A DNA stretch of 64,000 nt from Actinomyces slackii (GTDB lineage: Bacteria > Actinomycetota > Actinomycetes > Actinomycetales > Actinomycetaceae). The translations under genes were made by a program, and so were the position numbers. Numbering within the stretch: the stretch's first letter is position 1; every line of letters starts with the position of its first letter. The notes beneath the pieces are model-generated. The model made no database searches, was not told the origin of the DNA, and worked only from the letters and a program-made list of their open reading frames with translations. Shown here one piece after another: positions 42,896 to 50,548 of this stretch. The stretch is taken from positions 1,984,001 to 2,048,000 of the forward strand of contig NZ_LR134363.1 in assembly GCF_900637295.1 (NCBI RefSeq), read 5' to 3'.

Positions 42896-43969
42896 ATGAG
42901 AGGGAATCGATTCTCCCTACGCCGGAGTGCGACGCTGGGGGCGGTGGCGGTGCTCTCCCTGGCGGGCCTGGCACCAGCGGCCCTGGGCGGCACAGCCAGC
43001 GCCGAGGAATCGGGAACCAAGGGCGATGTGTCCAGCGCAGTGACGGCTCCGACCAGTTTTGGCCAGGAGGCCTCAAAGATCTCCGATGGGCCGCAGGCGG
43101 CCTCGGGCCGCAGCAATGCTCCTGACAAGAAGGTGGCCGCGTACTGGACGGAGGAGCGAATGGCGGCCGCCAAGCCCTATGAGGGGCCCCAGCCCGATGC
43201 CGATGGCCCGCCCAAGCCCGCCTCGGGCTCGACCAGCTCCACCGACCCGTTCGGCAAGATCGACCCCGTCGGCCCCAAGGACGCCAGCTCCGGAGCCTCG
43301 ACCATGCCCGACGGCATCCTGTTCTTCGACAGCCCCGACGGTCCCTCCTCCTGCTCGGCCTCAGTGGTCAACGCCCCCTCCAAGCGGGTGCTCGTCACCG
43401 CCGGCCATTGCGTCTACGGGGCCTCAGCCGACGGACAGGGATTCTGGATGACCAACATGGTCTTCGTCCCCGGATATGACGGAACCGCTGAGGACGCCGC
43501 CCCCGCGGGCGTCTGGACGGCGCGATCCCTGCGCACCTTCGATGCCTGGATCGAGAACACCACCGACTACACCAACGACGTCGGATTCGTCACCCTCAAT
43601 GACGGCGGTGACGCCACCCAGCCGGTGGCGGACGCGGTTGGCGCACACGGCCTGGCCTGGGGAGGAAGTCACGACTTCCAGGCCACGATCCACGGCTACC
43701 CGAGCAATCAGTCCGCTCCCGGCGGGAACCCGGTGATGCGCGAGTGCAAGGACGGCGTGATCGAGGAATCCTCCATGGGCATGGTCGACGGCTGCGACTT
43801 CGGATTCGGAGCCTCAGGCGGCCCCTGGCTTCACAGCTACGACGCGAGCGCCTCCCTGGGACGAGTGCGGTCCGTGACCTCCCTGTGGCATCCGGTCTCC
43901 AAGCACAACTGGGGGCCGTACTTCTCCCGGTACGTCAAGGACATGATGGATGCGACCGCCGCGGACTGA
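42896..43969 (+). CDS. Secreted trypsin-like serine protease
   Basis: 357 residues. Signal peptide with basic start (MRGNRFSLRRSA) and cleavage likely after GTASA near residue 36. A disordered pro-region runs to about 135. The triad is visible: His171 (VTAGHCVYG), Asp228 (DYTNDVGFVTL), Ser307 (FGASGGPW). Cys pairs CSASV...GHC and CKDG...GCDF could form disulfides. The V8/glutamyl-endopeptidase-like group is the nearest fit. Probably an extracellular enzyme acting on host or matrix proteins. Downstream hairpin at 44009-44053. Confidence 0.9.
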   Translation: MRGNRFSLRRSATLGAVAVLSLAGLAPAALGGTASAEESGTKGDVSSAVTAPTSFGQEASKISDGPQAASGRSNAPDKKVAAYWTEERMAAAKPYEGPQPDADGPPKPASGSTSSTDPFGKIDPVGPKDASSGASTMPDGILFFDSPDGPSSCSASVVNAPSKRVLVTAGHCVYGASADGQGFWMTNMVFVPGYDGTAEDAAPAGVWTARSLRTFDAWIENTTDYTNDVGFVTLNDGGDATQPVADAVGAHGLAWGGSHDFQATIHGYPSNQSAPGGNPVMRECKDGVIEESSMGMVDGCDFGFGASGGPWLHSYDASASLGRVRSVTSLWHPVSKHNWGPYFSRYVKDMMDATAAD

Positions 43970-44008
43970 TGACGCGGGCAGAACCATCGGGGTGCTCGGC
44001 ACCCTCAG

Positions 44009-44053
44009 GCGCCTGCGGCCCGGGAAGCGTCGTGCTCCCCGGGCCGCAGGCGC
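44009..44053. terminator. Hairpin after the protease gene
   Basis: Perfect 16-bp arms (GCGCCTGCGGCCCGGG and complement) with a 13-nt loop, 39 nt after the protease stop. Confidence 0.65.
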
Positions 44054-44072
44054 GGCTCGACGGGCTGTTGCG

Positions 44073-44549
44073 ATGACCTGCCTCATCATCGCGCTGGGAC
44101 TGGCGGGAGGCTGCGGCGGTGGAGGGAGGACCCCCGGCGCCTCTCAGTCCCCGCCAGCGCCTGCCCCGGAGGCGAGCAGTGCCCCCGGTCAGAGCCCCGG
44201 ATCCTCGACCGCGCACAGCCTGACCAGTCCCGAGTCGGGCCAGACGCCGTCGGGAGGGGGGATCGTGGCGCGCGATGACCTCATCGACCCCCGGCCCCTG
44301 GCCTGGGAGTCGTGGACGCAGATCGATGAGACCACCATCGAGGTCACGCTCACCACTGGCCCTCAGTCCTGTGTGGGCGTGAGCGCCACGGTGACTGAGG
44401 ACGCCGACACGGTCACCATCGACCTGGCCGAGGGCGCCATCCCCGGAGCTGACGGCGACTGCCCGGCGATGGCCCTGCGCACAACTCTCCGGGTGACCCT
44501 CGATGAGCCCCTCGGCGATCGCAGCGTCACCCAGGCCGAGCAGAGGTGA
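44073..44549 (+). CDS. Small secreted lipoprotein of unknown function
   Basis: About 158 residues from ATG 44073. Hydrophobic stretch ALGLAGGC gives a lipobox-like site, then a Pro/Ser/Ala-rich linker, then a small globular domain with two Cys (TGPQSCVGVSATVTEDADTV; GADGDCPAMALRTTLRVTL), which could form a disulfide. The n-region is short for this start; in-frame GTG 43992 or ATG 43950 would add an Arg/Lys-rich n-region but would overlap a terminator-like hairpin or the protease gene. No family recognised. Confidence 0.65.
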   Translation: MTCLIIALGLAGGCGGGGRTPGASQSPPAPAPEASSAPGQSPGSSTAHSLTSPESGQTPSGGGIVARDDLIDPRPLAWESWTQIDETTIEVTLTTGPQSCVGVSATVTEDADTVTIDLAEGAIPGADGDCPAMALRTTLRVTLDEPLGDRSVTQAEQR

Positions 44550-44561
44550 GGGCAAAGCGCT

Positions 44562-44598
44562 GCCGCTGGCCGGTCGGCCTCAGCGACCGGTCAGCGGC
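44562..44598. terminator. Hairpin after the lipoprotein gene
   Basis: 15-bp arms with one mismatch (GCCGCTGGCCGGTCG) and a 7-nt loop, 12 nt after the stop. Confidence 0.6.
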
Positions 44599-44664
44599 GC
44601 AGGTGTTGACAACGCGTGCTGTAATCGGCGGGGTCGCCCGCCAGGGCCTGTCAGCGGACTGGTC

Positions 44665-44937
44665 TCAGGCCTGGCCGGTCTCCTGGAGCCGGCGGGTCTC
44701 GTCCTGGAAGAGCAGGGCGACATCCTTGAGGCGCTCACCATGCTTGCGGGCGTGGTGGGCGCAGAAGAAGAGCTCGCCGGTCAGCAGGACGGCGCGCACA
44801 TAGGCCTGGGCCTGGCACACGTCGCAGCGGTCGGCCGTGGTCAGCGGGCGCTGCTCGGCGGTGCCGGCGGTGGTGGAGCCCTGCTCGTCCTGGATCGTGA
44901 TCGCCTCGGGAGCAGGGGAGGTGCTCGTGGTGCTCAT
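44665..44937 (-). CDS. DUF7455-type small zinc-ribbon-like protein
   Basis: 90 residues. An N-terminal Ser/Thr tail precedes a conserved core with CxxC and CxxH pairs (RCDVCQAQAYVRAV; GELFFCAHHARKHGERLKD), likely binding one zinc. The family is widespread in actinobacteria, often near sigA/parE, with no known role. ATG 44937 has a -10-like TGGAAT 7 nt upstream, so it may be leaderless. Confidence 0.85.
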   Translation of the reverse strand: MSTTSTSPAPEAITIQDEQGSTTAGTAEQRPLTTADRCDVCQAQAYVRAVLLTGELFFCAHHARKHGERLKDVALLFQDETRRLQETGQA

Positions 44938-45094
44938 GTCGGCATTCCACCACGCAGCAACCGGTCTCCATGCCCGCCAGGCCCCGTTTCCGCCCCCGGC
45001 GCACGGGCTTTCGCCGACGGCGCATTAGGGAATCAGCGGTCGACGATCACGGGGGAGAGCACGTATTCGAATGCGCATGTGGAAGGAGGACTCC

Positions 45095-45241
45095 ATGGCA
45101 GCCGCATCATGCACTTCATGCACATCCTGGCAGGAGGTACGTGACAGCGAGATAGAGCGCCTGGAGAGCTTGGGCTGGCATACCCATGCCACAAGCGCGG
45201 CTGCGGCGCGGGACAGCGCCGCGTCGGGCCCAGTCCGCTAG
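45095..45241 (+). CDS. Candidate 48-residue small protein
   Basis: ATG 45095 follows AGGAGGA at about 4 nt, one of the best ribosome sites in the window. The product starts MAAASCTSCTSWQEVRDSE, then IERLESLGWHTHATS, and ends with TAG at 45239-45241, which overlaps the -10 box of parE. A CxxC pair and an amphipathic helix are visible. No known family. Strength of the ribosome site argues for translation; lack of homology evidence keeps this tentative. Confidence 0.45.
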   Translation: MAAASCTSCTSWQEVRDSEIERLESLGWHTHATSAAAARDSAASGPVR

Positions 45242-45244
45242 AGT
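45239..45244 (+). promoter_or_regulatory. -10 box of parE (leaderless)
   Basis: TAGAGT, 6 nt before GTG 45251. Confidence 0.5.
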
Positions 45245-45250
45245 CCGGCC

Positions 45251-47500
45251 GTGCCCGCATCCGAGAACAAGACCAGCCGTGGGGACTACTCCGCCCGACA
45301 CCTCTCCGTCCTGGAAGGACTGGAGGCGGTGCGCAAGCGCCCCGGGATGTACATCGGCTCGACCGACCAGCGCGGACTCATGCACTGCGTGTGGGAGATC
45401 CTGGACAACGCGGTCGACGAGGCCCTGGAGGGCCACGGCGACGACATCCGCCTGACCGTCCACGCCGACGGCTCCATCGAGGTGCGCGACAACGGGCGCG
45501 GTGTGCCGGTGGATATCGAGCCCTCCTCCGGCCTGACCGGTGTGGAGCTGGTCTACACCAAGCTGCACGCCGGCGGGAAGTTCGGCGGCGGCTCCTACGG
45601 CGCCGCGGGCGGACTCCACGGCGTGGGAGCCTCGGTGGTCAACGCCCTGGCCGCGCGCATGGACGTCGAGGTGGACCGGGGCGGCAAGACCTACGCCATG
45701 AGCTTCCACCGCGGGGAGCCCGGCATCTTCGACGACTCGGCCGGCCGCGGCCCCGACTCCCCCTTCACCGAGTTCACCGACGCCTCCGAGCTGCGCGTCA
45801 TCGGCAAGGCCAAGCGCGGCGTGACCGGCACCCGCGTGCGCTACTGGGCCGACCCCCAGATCTTCCCCAAGCCCACCGAGTACGACGCCGGTGCGCTGCG
45901 CGCCCGCCTGCGCCAGACCAGCTTCCTCGTGCCGGGGCTGACCCTGCGCCTGGAGGACCAGCGCCCTGAGGCCGAGGCCGAGGCCGCCTCCCGCACCCCG
46001 GCCGCCGACGCCGGGGCCACTGACGACGCCGTCCACGAGGTCTCCCTGCGGGCCTCGGCCAAGAACGCCGTCGAGGGGGCCGGGGACCTGTTCGACACCG
46101 GTGGCGACGACGGCGTCGAGGTCTTCCAGGCCCGGGGCGGAACCGCTGACTTCGTGGACTTCCTGGCCACCGACGGCTCGGTGACCGACACCTTCCGACT
46201 GACCGGCCAGGGCTCCTACTCCGAGACCGTCCAGCAGCTCGACGGCTCGGGCCACCTGCGCCCCGTCGAGGTCGAGCGCACCTGCACGGTGGACGTCGCC
46301 CTGCGCTGGGGGATCGGCTACGACACCACCGAGCGCTCCTTCGTCAACATCATCGCCACCCCCATGGGCGGGACTCACCTGACCGGATTCGAGCAGGCCC
46401 TGACCAAGGTGCTGCGCAAGCAGATCGACGCCAACTCCCGGGCCCTCAAGGTCACCTCCCGCGACGGTCGCATCGAGAAGGACGACATCCTGGCCGGGCT
46501 GACCGCCGTCATCACCGTGCGCGTGCCCGAGCCGCAGTTCGAGGGCCAGACCAAGGAGGTTCTGGGCACCGCCCCTGTGCGCCAGATCGTGGCCAAGGTG
46601 GTTGAGTCCGAGCTCACCGCCCTGCTGACCTCCACCAAGCGCGACCTGAAGACCCAGTCGCGCGCGCTGCAGGAGAAGATCGTCGGGGAGATGCGCGCCC
46701 GCATCTCGGCGCGCATGCACAAGGAGATCACCCGGCGCAAGACCGCCCTGGAGTCCTCCACCCTGCCCGCCAAGCTCGCCGACTGCCGCAGCGACGACGT
46801 CAGCGCCTCCGAGCTGTTCATCGTCGAGGGGGACTCGGCCCTGGGCACGGCCAAGAACGCGCGCAACTCCGAGTTCCAGGCCCTGCTGCCCATCCGCGGC
46901 AAGATCCTCAACGTCCAGAAGGCCTCCCAGGCCGACATGCTGCGCAACGCCGAGTGCTCGGCCATCATCCAGGTGGTGGGCGCGGGATCGGGGCGCACCT
47001 TCGACCTGGAGGCCGCCCGCTACGGCAAGGTCATCCTCATGACCGACGCCGACGTCGACGGCGCCCATATCCGGACCCTGCTGCTCACCCTCTTCTTCCG
47101 CTACATGCGCCCCATGATCGAGGCCGGGCGCGTCTTCGCCGCCGTCCCGCCCCTGCACCGCATCGAGGTCTCGGGCCAGGGCCGGCGCAAGAAGGAGATC
47201 CTCTACACCTACTCCGACGACGAGCTGGTCACCACGCTGCGCCGCCTGGAGAAGCAGGGGCGCAGCTTCAAGGAGCCCCAGCGCTACAAGGGCCTGGGGG
47301 AGATGGATGCCCACCAGCTGGCCGAGACCACGATGGAGCCCGAGCACCGGACCCTGCGGCGCATCACCCTGGGCGATGAGGCCGAGATCATGGAGGCCGA
47401 GTCCGTCTTCGAGCTGCTCATGGGCTCCTCGGTCGAGCCGCGTCGCGACTTCATCGTTGAGGGCGCCTCCCACGTGGACCGCGAGCGCATCGACGCCTGA
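45251..47500 (+). CDS. parE: DNA topoisomerase IV subunit B
   Basis: 749 residues, GHKL ATPase plus TOPRIM. ATP site ILDNAVDEALEGHGDDIRL and DNGRGVPVDI; Mg site ELFIVEGDSALGTAKNARN and TDADVDGAHI; C-terminal RYKGLGEMDAHQLAETTM. It pairs with parC at 50549-53089 to relax and decatenate DNA. The inserts SRTPAADAGATDDAVHEV and GDDGVEVFQARGG after the GHKL domain are actinobacterial features. The EGDSALGTAK form, not EGDSAGGSAK, marks it as ParE-type, not GyrB. GTG start, probably leaderless. Confidence 0.92.
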   Translation: MPASENKTSRGDYSARHLSVLEGLEAVRKRPGMYIGSTDQRGLMHCVWEILDNAVDEALEGHGDDIRLTVHADGSIEVRDNGRGVPVDIEPSSGLTGVELVYTKLHAGGKFGGGSYGAAGGLHGVGASVVNALAARMDVEVDRGGKTYAMSFHRGEPGIFDDSAGRGPDSPFTEFTDASELRVIGKAKRGVTGTRVRYWADPQIFPKPTEYDAGALRARLRQTSFLVPGLTLRLEDQRPEAEAEAASRTPAADAGATDDAVHEVSLRASAKNAVEGAGDLFDTGGDDGVEVFQARGGTADFVDFLATDGSVTDTFRLTGQGSYSETVQQLDGSGHLRPVEVERTCTVDVALRWGIGYDTTERSFVNIIATPMGGTHLTGFEQALTKVLRKQIDANSRALKVTSRDGRIEKDDILAGLTAVITVRVPEPQFEGQTKEVLGTAPVRQIVAKVVESELTALLTSTKRDLKTQSRALQEKIVGEMRARISARMHKEITRRKTALESSTLPAKLADCRSDDVSASELFIVEGDSALGTAKNARNSEFQALLPIRGKILNVQKASQADMLRNAECSAIIQVVGAGSGRTFDLEAARYGKVILMTDADVDGAHIRTLLLTLFFRYMRPMIEAGRVFAAVPPLHRIEVSGQGRRKKEILYTYSDDELVTTLRRLEKQGRSFKEPQRYKGLGEMDAHQLAETTMEPEHRTLRRITLGDEAEIMEAESVFELLMGSSVEPRRDFIVEGASHVDRERIDA

Positions 47501-47710
47501 GGCCCGCTGGCCGCCGGCGCGGCCCGGGGTCGGACCGCCTCCCTGGAGGGGCCGTCGATCCGGGGGAGGGAATCCCCGGGGCGGCGATCATGTTGGATCC
47601 TGATATACGGGATCAGCGCAATCCATGGCTGGGGTAGTCTCTGCGCACTGATCCTCGCGCTCGTCCCTTTCCCGGCTCCCCGCCGGTCTGCTCCCAATCT
47701 AGGAGGCGCT

Positions 47711-48766
47711 ATGGCACCCGTCTACGGATACCCCCGCGGTGGCGGCCGCTCGCCCTGGGCCATGCTGCGCCCGGGGCCCCGCTCCTCCCTGCCGCGCCAG
47801 CTGTCCTGGATGCCTCTGGGACCGGAGGACAATGCCGAGCTGGCGGCCCTCATCGCCCGCGCCGAGGCCGTGGACAACCCTCCCTACCGCACCACCGCGC
47901 AGGAGACCGCCGACTACTTCGTCGATCCGATCTACTCGGGCGTGGCCGGCCGTGACCAGGAGGGGGTGATGCGGGCCTTCGGCCTGGTGCGCCTGCGCCC
48001 GGCAGGGGAGATCTACGCCTCCATGACCGGGGTGGTCGATCCGGTCAGTCGCAGGCAGGGCATCGGCGGGGCCCTGCTGCACTGGCAGGCCGAGAGGGCG
48101 CGCCACCTGGTGGGCGCTGAACGGGCCGGTCACCCCCGGGAGCACTCGGGGGAGCACGGCTCGGCCCACGTGGTGACCACGGTGCTGGAGGACGACGAGC
48201 GCATGCAGGAGCACCTCGACCGCCTGGGATTCGCCCCCAAGCGCTGGTACCGGGAGGTGCGCCGCTCCCTGGCCCTGGAGATCCCCTCGGTCGAGCTCGA
48301 CCGCTTCCTGGCCATCGAGCCGTGGAGCCCGGCGATCGACGACGCGGTGCGCCGGGCCCACAACCAGGCGATGGGCGACGCCTGGGGGGCCCATGCCGTC
48401 AGCCCCGAGGAGTGGGTCGCCGGGGCGACCTTCGTGGTGCCCCAGTGGAGCTTCGTGGCCATGGACCGCTCCGGGGATCGCGGCCGGGTGGCCGGCTACC
48501 TGCGATCGAGCCGCTACGAGCAGGACTGGGAGGCGCTGGGGTGGCGCGAGGGCTACACGGACATGCTCGGCGTGCTCAGCGACTACCGCCACCGCCAGGT
48601 GGGATCAGCCCTGCTGACCGCGGCCATGCGGGCCTATGCGGTCGATGGCATGGACTATGCGGCCGCCGGCATGGACACCGACAACCCCTCCGGCGCCACC
48701 GAGCTCTACGAGTCCCTGGGGTATGAGCCCACCCGGGGCACCATCCTCTACGTCCTGGACGTGTGA
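47711..48766 (+). CDS. Double GNAT-domain acetyltransferase
   Basis: 351 residues with two GNAT folds in tandem, as in mycothiol synthase MshD and related proteins. Acetyl-CoA motif A of domain 1 is VDPVSRRQGIGGALLHW, of domain 2 DYRHRQVGSALLTAAM, followed by NPSGATELYESLGYE. Domain 1 is the less complete. Substrate unknown; MshD function is not claimed because flanking mycothiol genes are absent. AGGAGG lies 4 nt before the ATG. Confidence 0.85.
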   Translation: MAPVYGYPRGGGRSPWAMLRPGPRSSLPRQLSWMPLGPEDNAELAALIARAEAVDNPPYRTTAQETADYFVDPIYSGVAGRDQEGVMRAFGLVRLRPAGEIYASMTGVVDPVSRRQGIGGALLHWQAERARHLVGAERAGHPREHSGEHGSAHVVTTVLEDDERMQEHLDRLGFAPKRWYREVRRSLALEIPSVELDRFLAIEPWSPAIDDAVRRAHNQAMGDAWGAHAVSPEEWVAGATFVVPQWSFVAMDRSGDRGRVAGYLRSSRYEQDWEALGWREGYTDMLGVLSDYRHRQVGSALLTAAMRAYAVDGMDYAAAGMDTDNPSGATELYESLGYEPTRGTILYVLDV

Positions 48767-48794
48767 GCGCAGGCCGGCCCGCGCCCCCTTGCGC

Positions 48795-50411
48795 TCAGGG
48801 TCGGGGCGCGAGAGCCCCGGCGACGATCGTGGTCAGAGGGCGCACAGCCGCCAGCTGCTCAGCGCTCATGACCAGGGGGTCCTCGGCCAGGAGCACCAGG
48901 TCCGCCACTGAGCCCTGGGCGAGGGGGCCCGCGCCGTCGATGCTGGCAGCCAGGGCCTCCTCGGGGCTCAGGCACTGGCCGGGGGACCAGACCTGCTGGT
49001 CGGGGGTGCGCCTGCCCACCGCCGCGCTCATCGCCAGCCAGGGGTCCAGGGGCGCCACGGGGGCGTCGGAGCCCAGGTGCAGCAGGGCGCCGGCGCTCAT
49101 CATGTCGGCGAAGGCGTAGGTGCGCTCCTGCAGTCCGGGCCACACCCGTCCCACCGCCTCCCAGTCGTCAATGAGGTGGGCCGGCTGGATCGACAGCTCG
49201 ATGCCGGATGCCACCAGTTGCCTCAGGGCGCCGTCGGGATCGGCCATGGCGTCGGCGGGCAGGAGCTGGGCGTGCTCCAGGCGCCCACGGGCGCCCGAGG
49301 CGGTGAAGGCCGCGGCCACGTCGTTCATGGCCGCGTCCCCGATGGCGTGGATGGCGGCCTCGAAGCCCAGCAGGCGGGCGCGCTCCAGGAGCTCGCTCAG
49401 CTCGCGGCGACTGATGTTGGCCACGCCGCAGGGGCGGTCCAGGCCCAGCTCGGGCGGGTAGGGAGCGCACATGTGGGCGCTGGCGGTGCCCATGGAGCCG
49501 TCGGCGATGACCTTCAGGGGCCCCTGGGTGATCAGGGGCGCGCCGTCGGCGGCCAGGGGCGAGCCCTCCAGCGGCGAGCCCGAGCGCAGGCCCGCCTCGA
49601 CCCGCTGGTCGAGGCCGTCTCGGTAGACGGCGGAGCGGATGCGCGGCAGGACCGCTGGCAGGCGGCCCTCGGCGGCCCAGGCGGCGGTGCGCCGGGGCCA
49701 GTCGCGGTGATCGCTGGACCAGCTCATGTCCACCACGCCGGTCACGCCCTGGGCGAGCATGCGGGCCAGGACCGTGCGGTAGCCGGACTCGCGCAGCTCG
49801 CGCGAGCCGGGGATCTCATCGAGCCGGTTCAGCAGGGCGAACCACGGGTCCTCGGTGATGGGAGCCCCCGGGTCCTGGGCGGAGGCGCCCGGCAGGCCCA
49901 GGAGGCGCAGCGCGGCGGAGTTGAGCCACCCGGAGTGGGCATCCCCGGAGATGAGGACCGTGGGGATGGCGCCGGTGACGGCGTCGAGCTCGGCCACCGT
50001 GGGGAGGCGGGTCCAGTTGGACAGCCGATGCCCGAATCCCTGGATGGTCACCGGCCCAGGGCCCGTGGGCAGAGCCCTGGCCGCGGCGGCGACAATGGCC
50101 AGGGCCTCCTCAGGGCTGCGCGTGGACAGGGTGTCCAGGCGGGCCGCCCGGGCGGCCTCGAGGTCCAGGTGGGCGTGGGCGTCCCACAGGCCGGGGATGA
50201 TGAAGGCGCCGTCGGCCGCCAGGACCCGGGCGCCGTCGTCGGCCAGGTGCTGGCCCACCTGGGTGACCCTGCCGGCGCTGATCCTCAGGTCAACGGGGTC
50301 GGGGACCGGGCAGGGCGGGGCCGCGGCCCCGGTGCGGGCGCGGACCTGGGACAGGCGGGAGCGGGAGCGCAACGGGACGATGCGCGCGTCCCTGATCAGC
50401 AGTTCGGCCAT
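48795..50411 (-). CDS. Amidohydrolase family 3 metal-dependent hydrolase
   Basis: 538 residues in the amidohydrolase superfamily (YtcJ-like). Metal-site blocks are WDAHAHLDLEAA (HxH), a possible catalytic Lys in GPLKVIADGSMG, AAIHAIGDAAMND, RLEHAQLL and LGSDAPVAPLDPW; the C-terminal part ends in the standard beta-sandwich (GSVADLVLLAEDP). Its substrate is unknown; relatives hydrolyse N-substituted amides. ATG 50411 follows TATGGT at 5 nt (leaderless). Confidence 0.88.
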   Translation of the reverse strand: MAELLIRDARIVPLRSRSRLSQVRARTGAAAPPCPVPDPVDLRISAGRVTQVGQHLADDGARVLAADGAFIIPGLWDAHAHLDLEAARAARLDTLSTRSPEEALAIVAAAARALPTGPGPVTIQGFGHRLSNWTRLPTVAELDAVTGAIPTVLISGDAHSGWLNSAALRLLGLPGASAQDPGAPITEDPWFALLNRLDEIPGSRELRESGYRTVLARMLAQGVTGVVDMSWSSDHRDWPRRTAAWAAEGRLPAVLPRIRSAVYRDGLDQRVEAGLRSGSPLEGSPLAADGAPLITQGPLKVIADGSMGTASAHMCAPYPPELGLDRPCGVANISRRELSELLERARLLGFEAAIHAIGDAAMNDVAAAFTASGARGRLEHAQLLPADAMADPDGALRQLVASGIELSIQPAHLIDDWEAVGRVWPGLQERTYAFADMMSAGALLHLGSDAPVAPLDPWLAMSAAVGRRTPDQQVWSPGQCLSPEEALAASIDGAGPLAQGSVADLVLLAEDPLVMSAEQLAAVRPLTTIVAGALAPRP

Positions 50412-50416
50412 GGGCA

Positions 50417-50422
50417 ACCATA
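50417..50422 (-). promoter_or_regulatory. -10 box of the amidohydrolase gene (leaderless)
   Basis: TATGGT on the minus strand, 5 nt before ATG 50411. Confidence 0.4.
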
Positions 50423-50548
50423 GGCACCATCCGGGGCCCTCATCGCGGAGCGGAGGTCCCGATCCGAGATGCTCCCCTGCCTGGAGCCGCTGCGGGGACG
50501 ACGGCGAAGCCCCCGGGGCGGGGGAGGCCGTCCGGCCCAGGGCCCGGG

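Noticed and set aside
43950-44072. Upstream start of the small lipoprotein at ATG 43950 or GTG 43992
   Set aside because: It would overlap the end of the protease gene or read through a strong 16-bp hairpin; the ATG at 44073 is kept, though its n-region is short and the choice is uncertain.
49077-50423. Long open frame on the plus strand opposite the amidohydrolase
   Set aside because: It is Gly/Val/Gln-rich without any domain; such antisense frames are expected in GC-rich coding DNA. The same applies to others opposite dusB, glgA, parE and parC.
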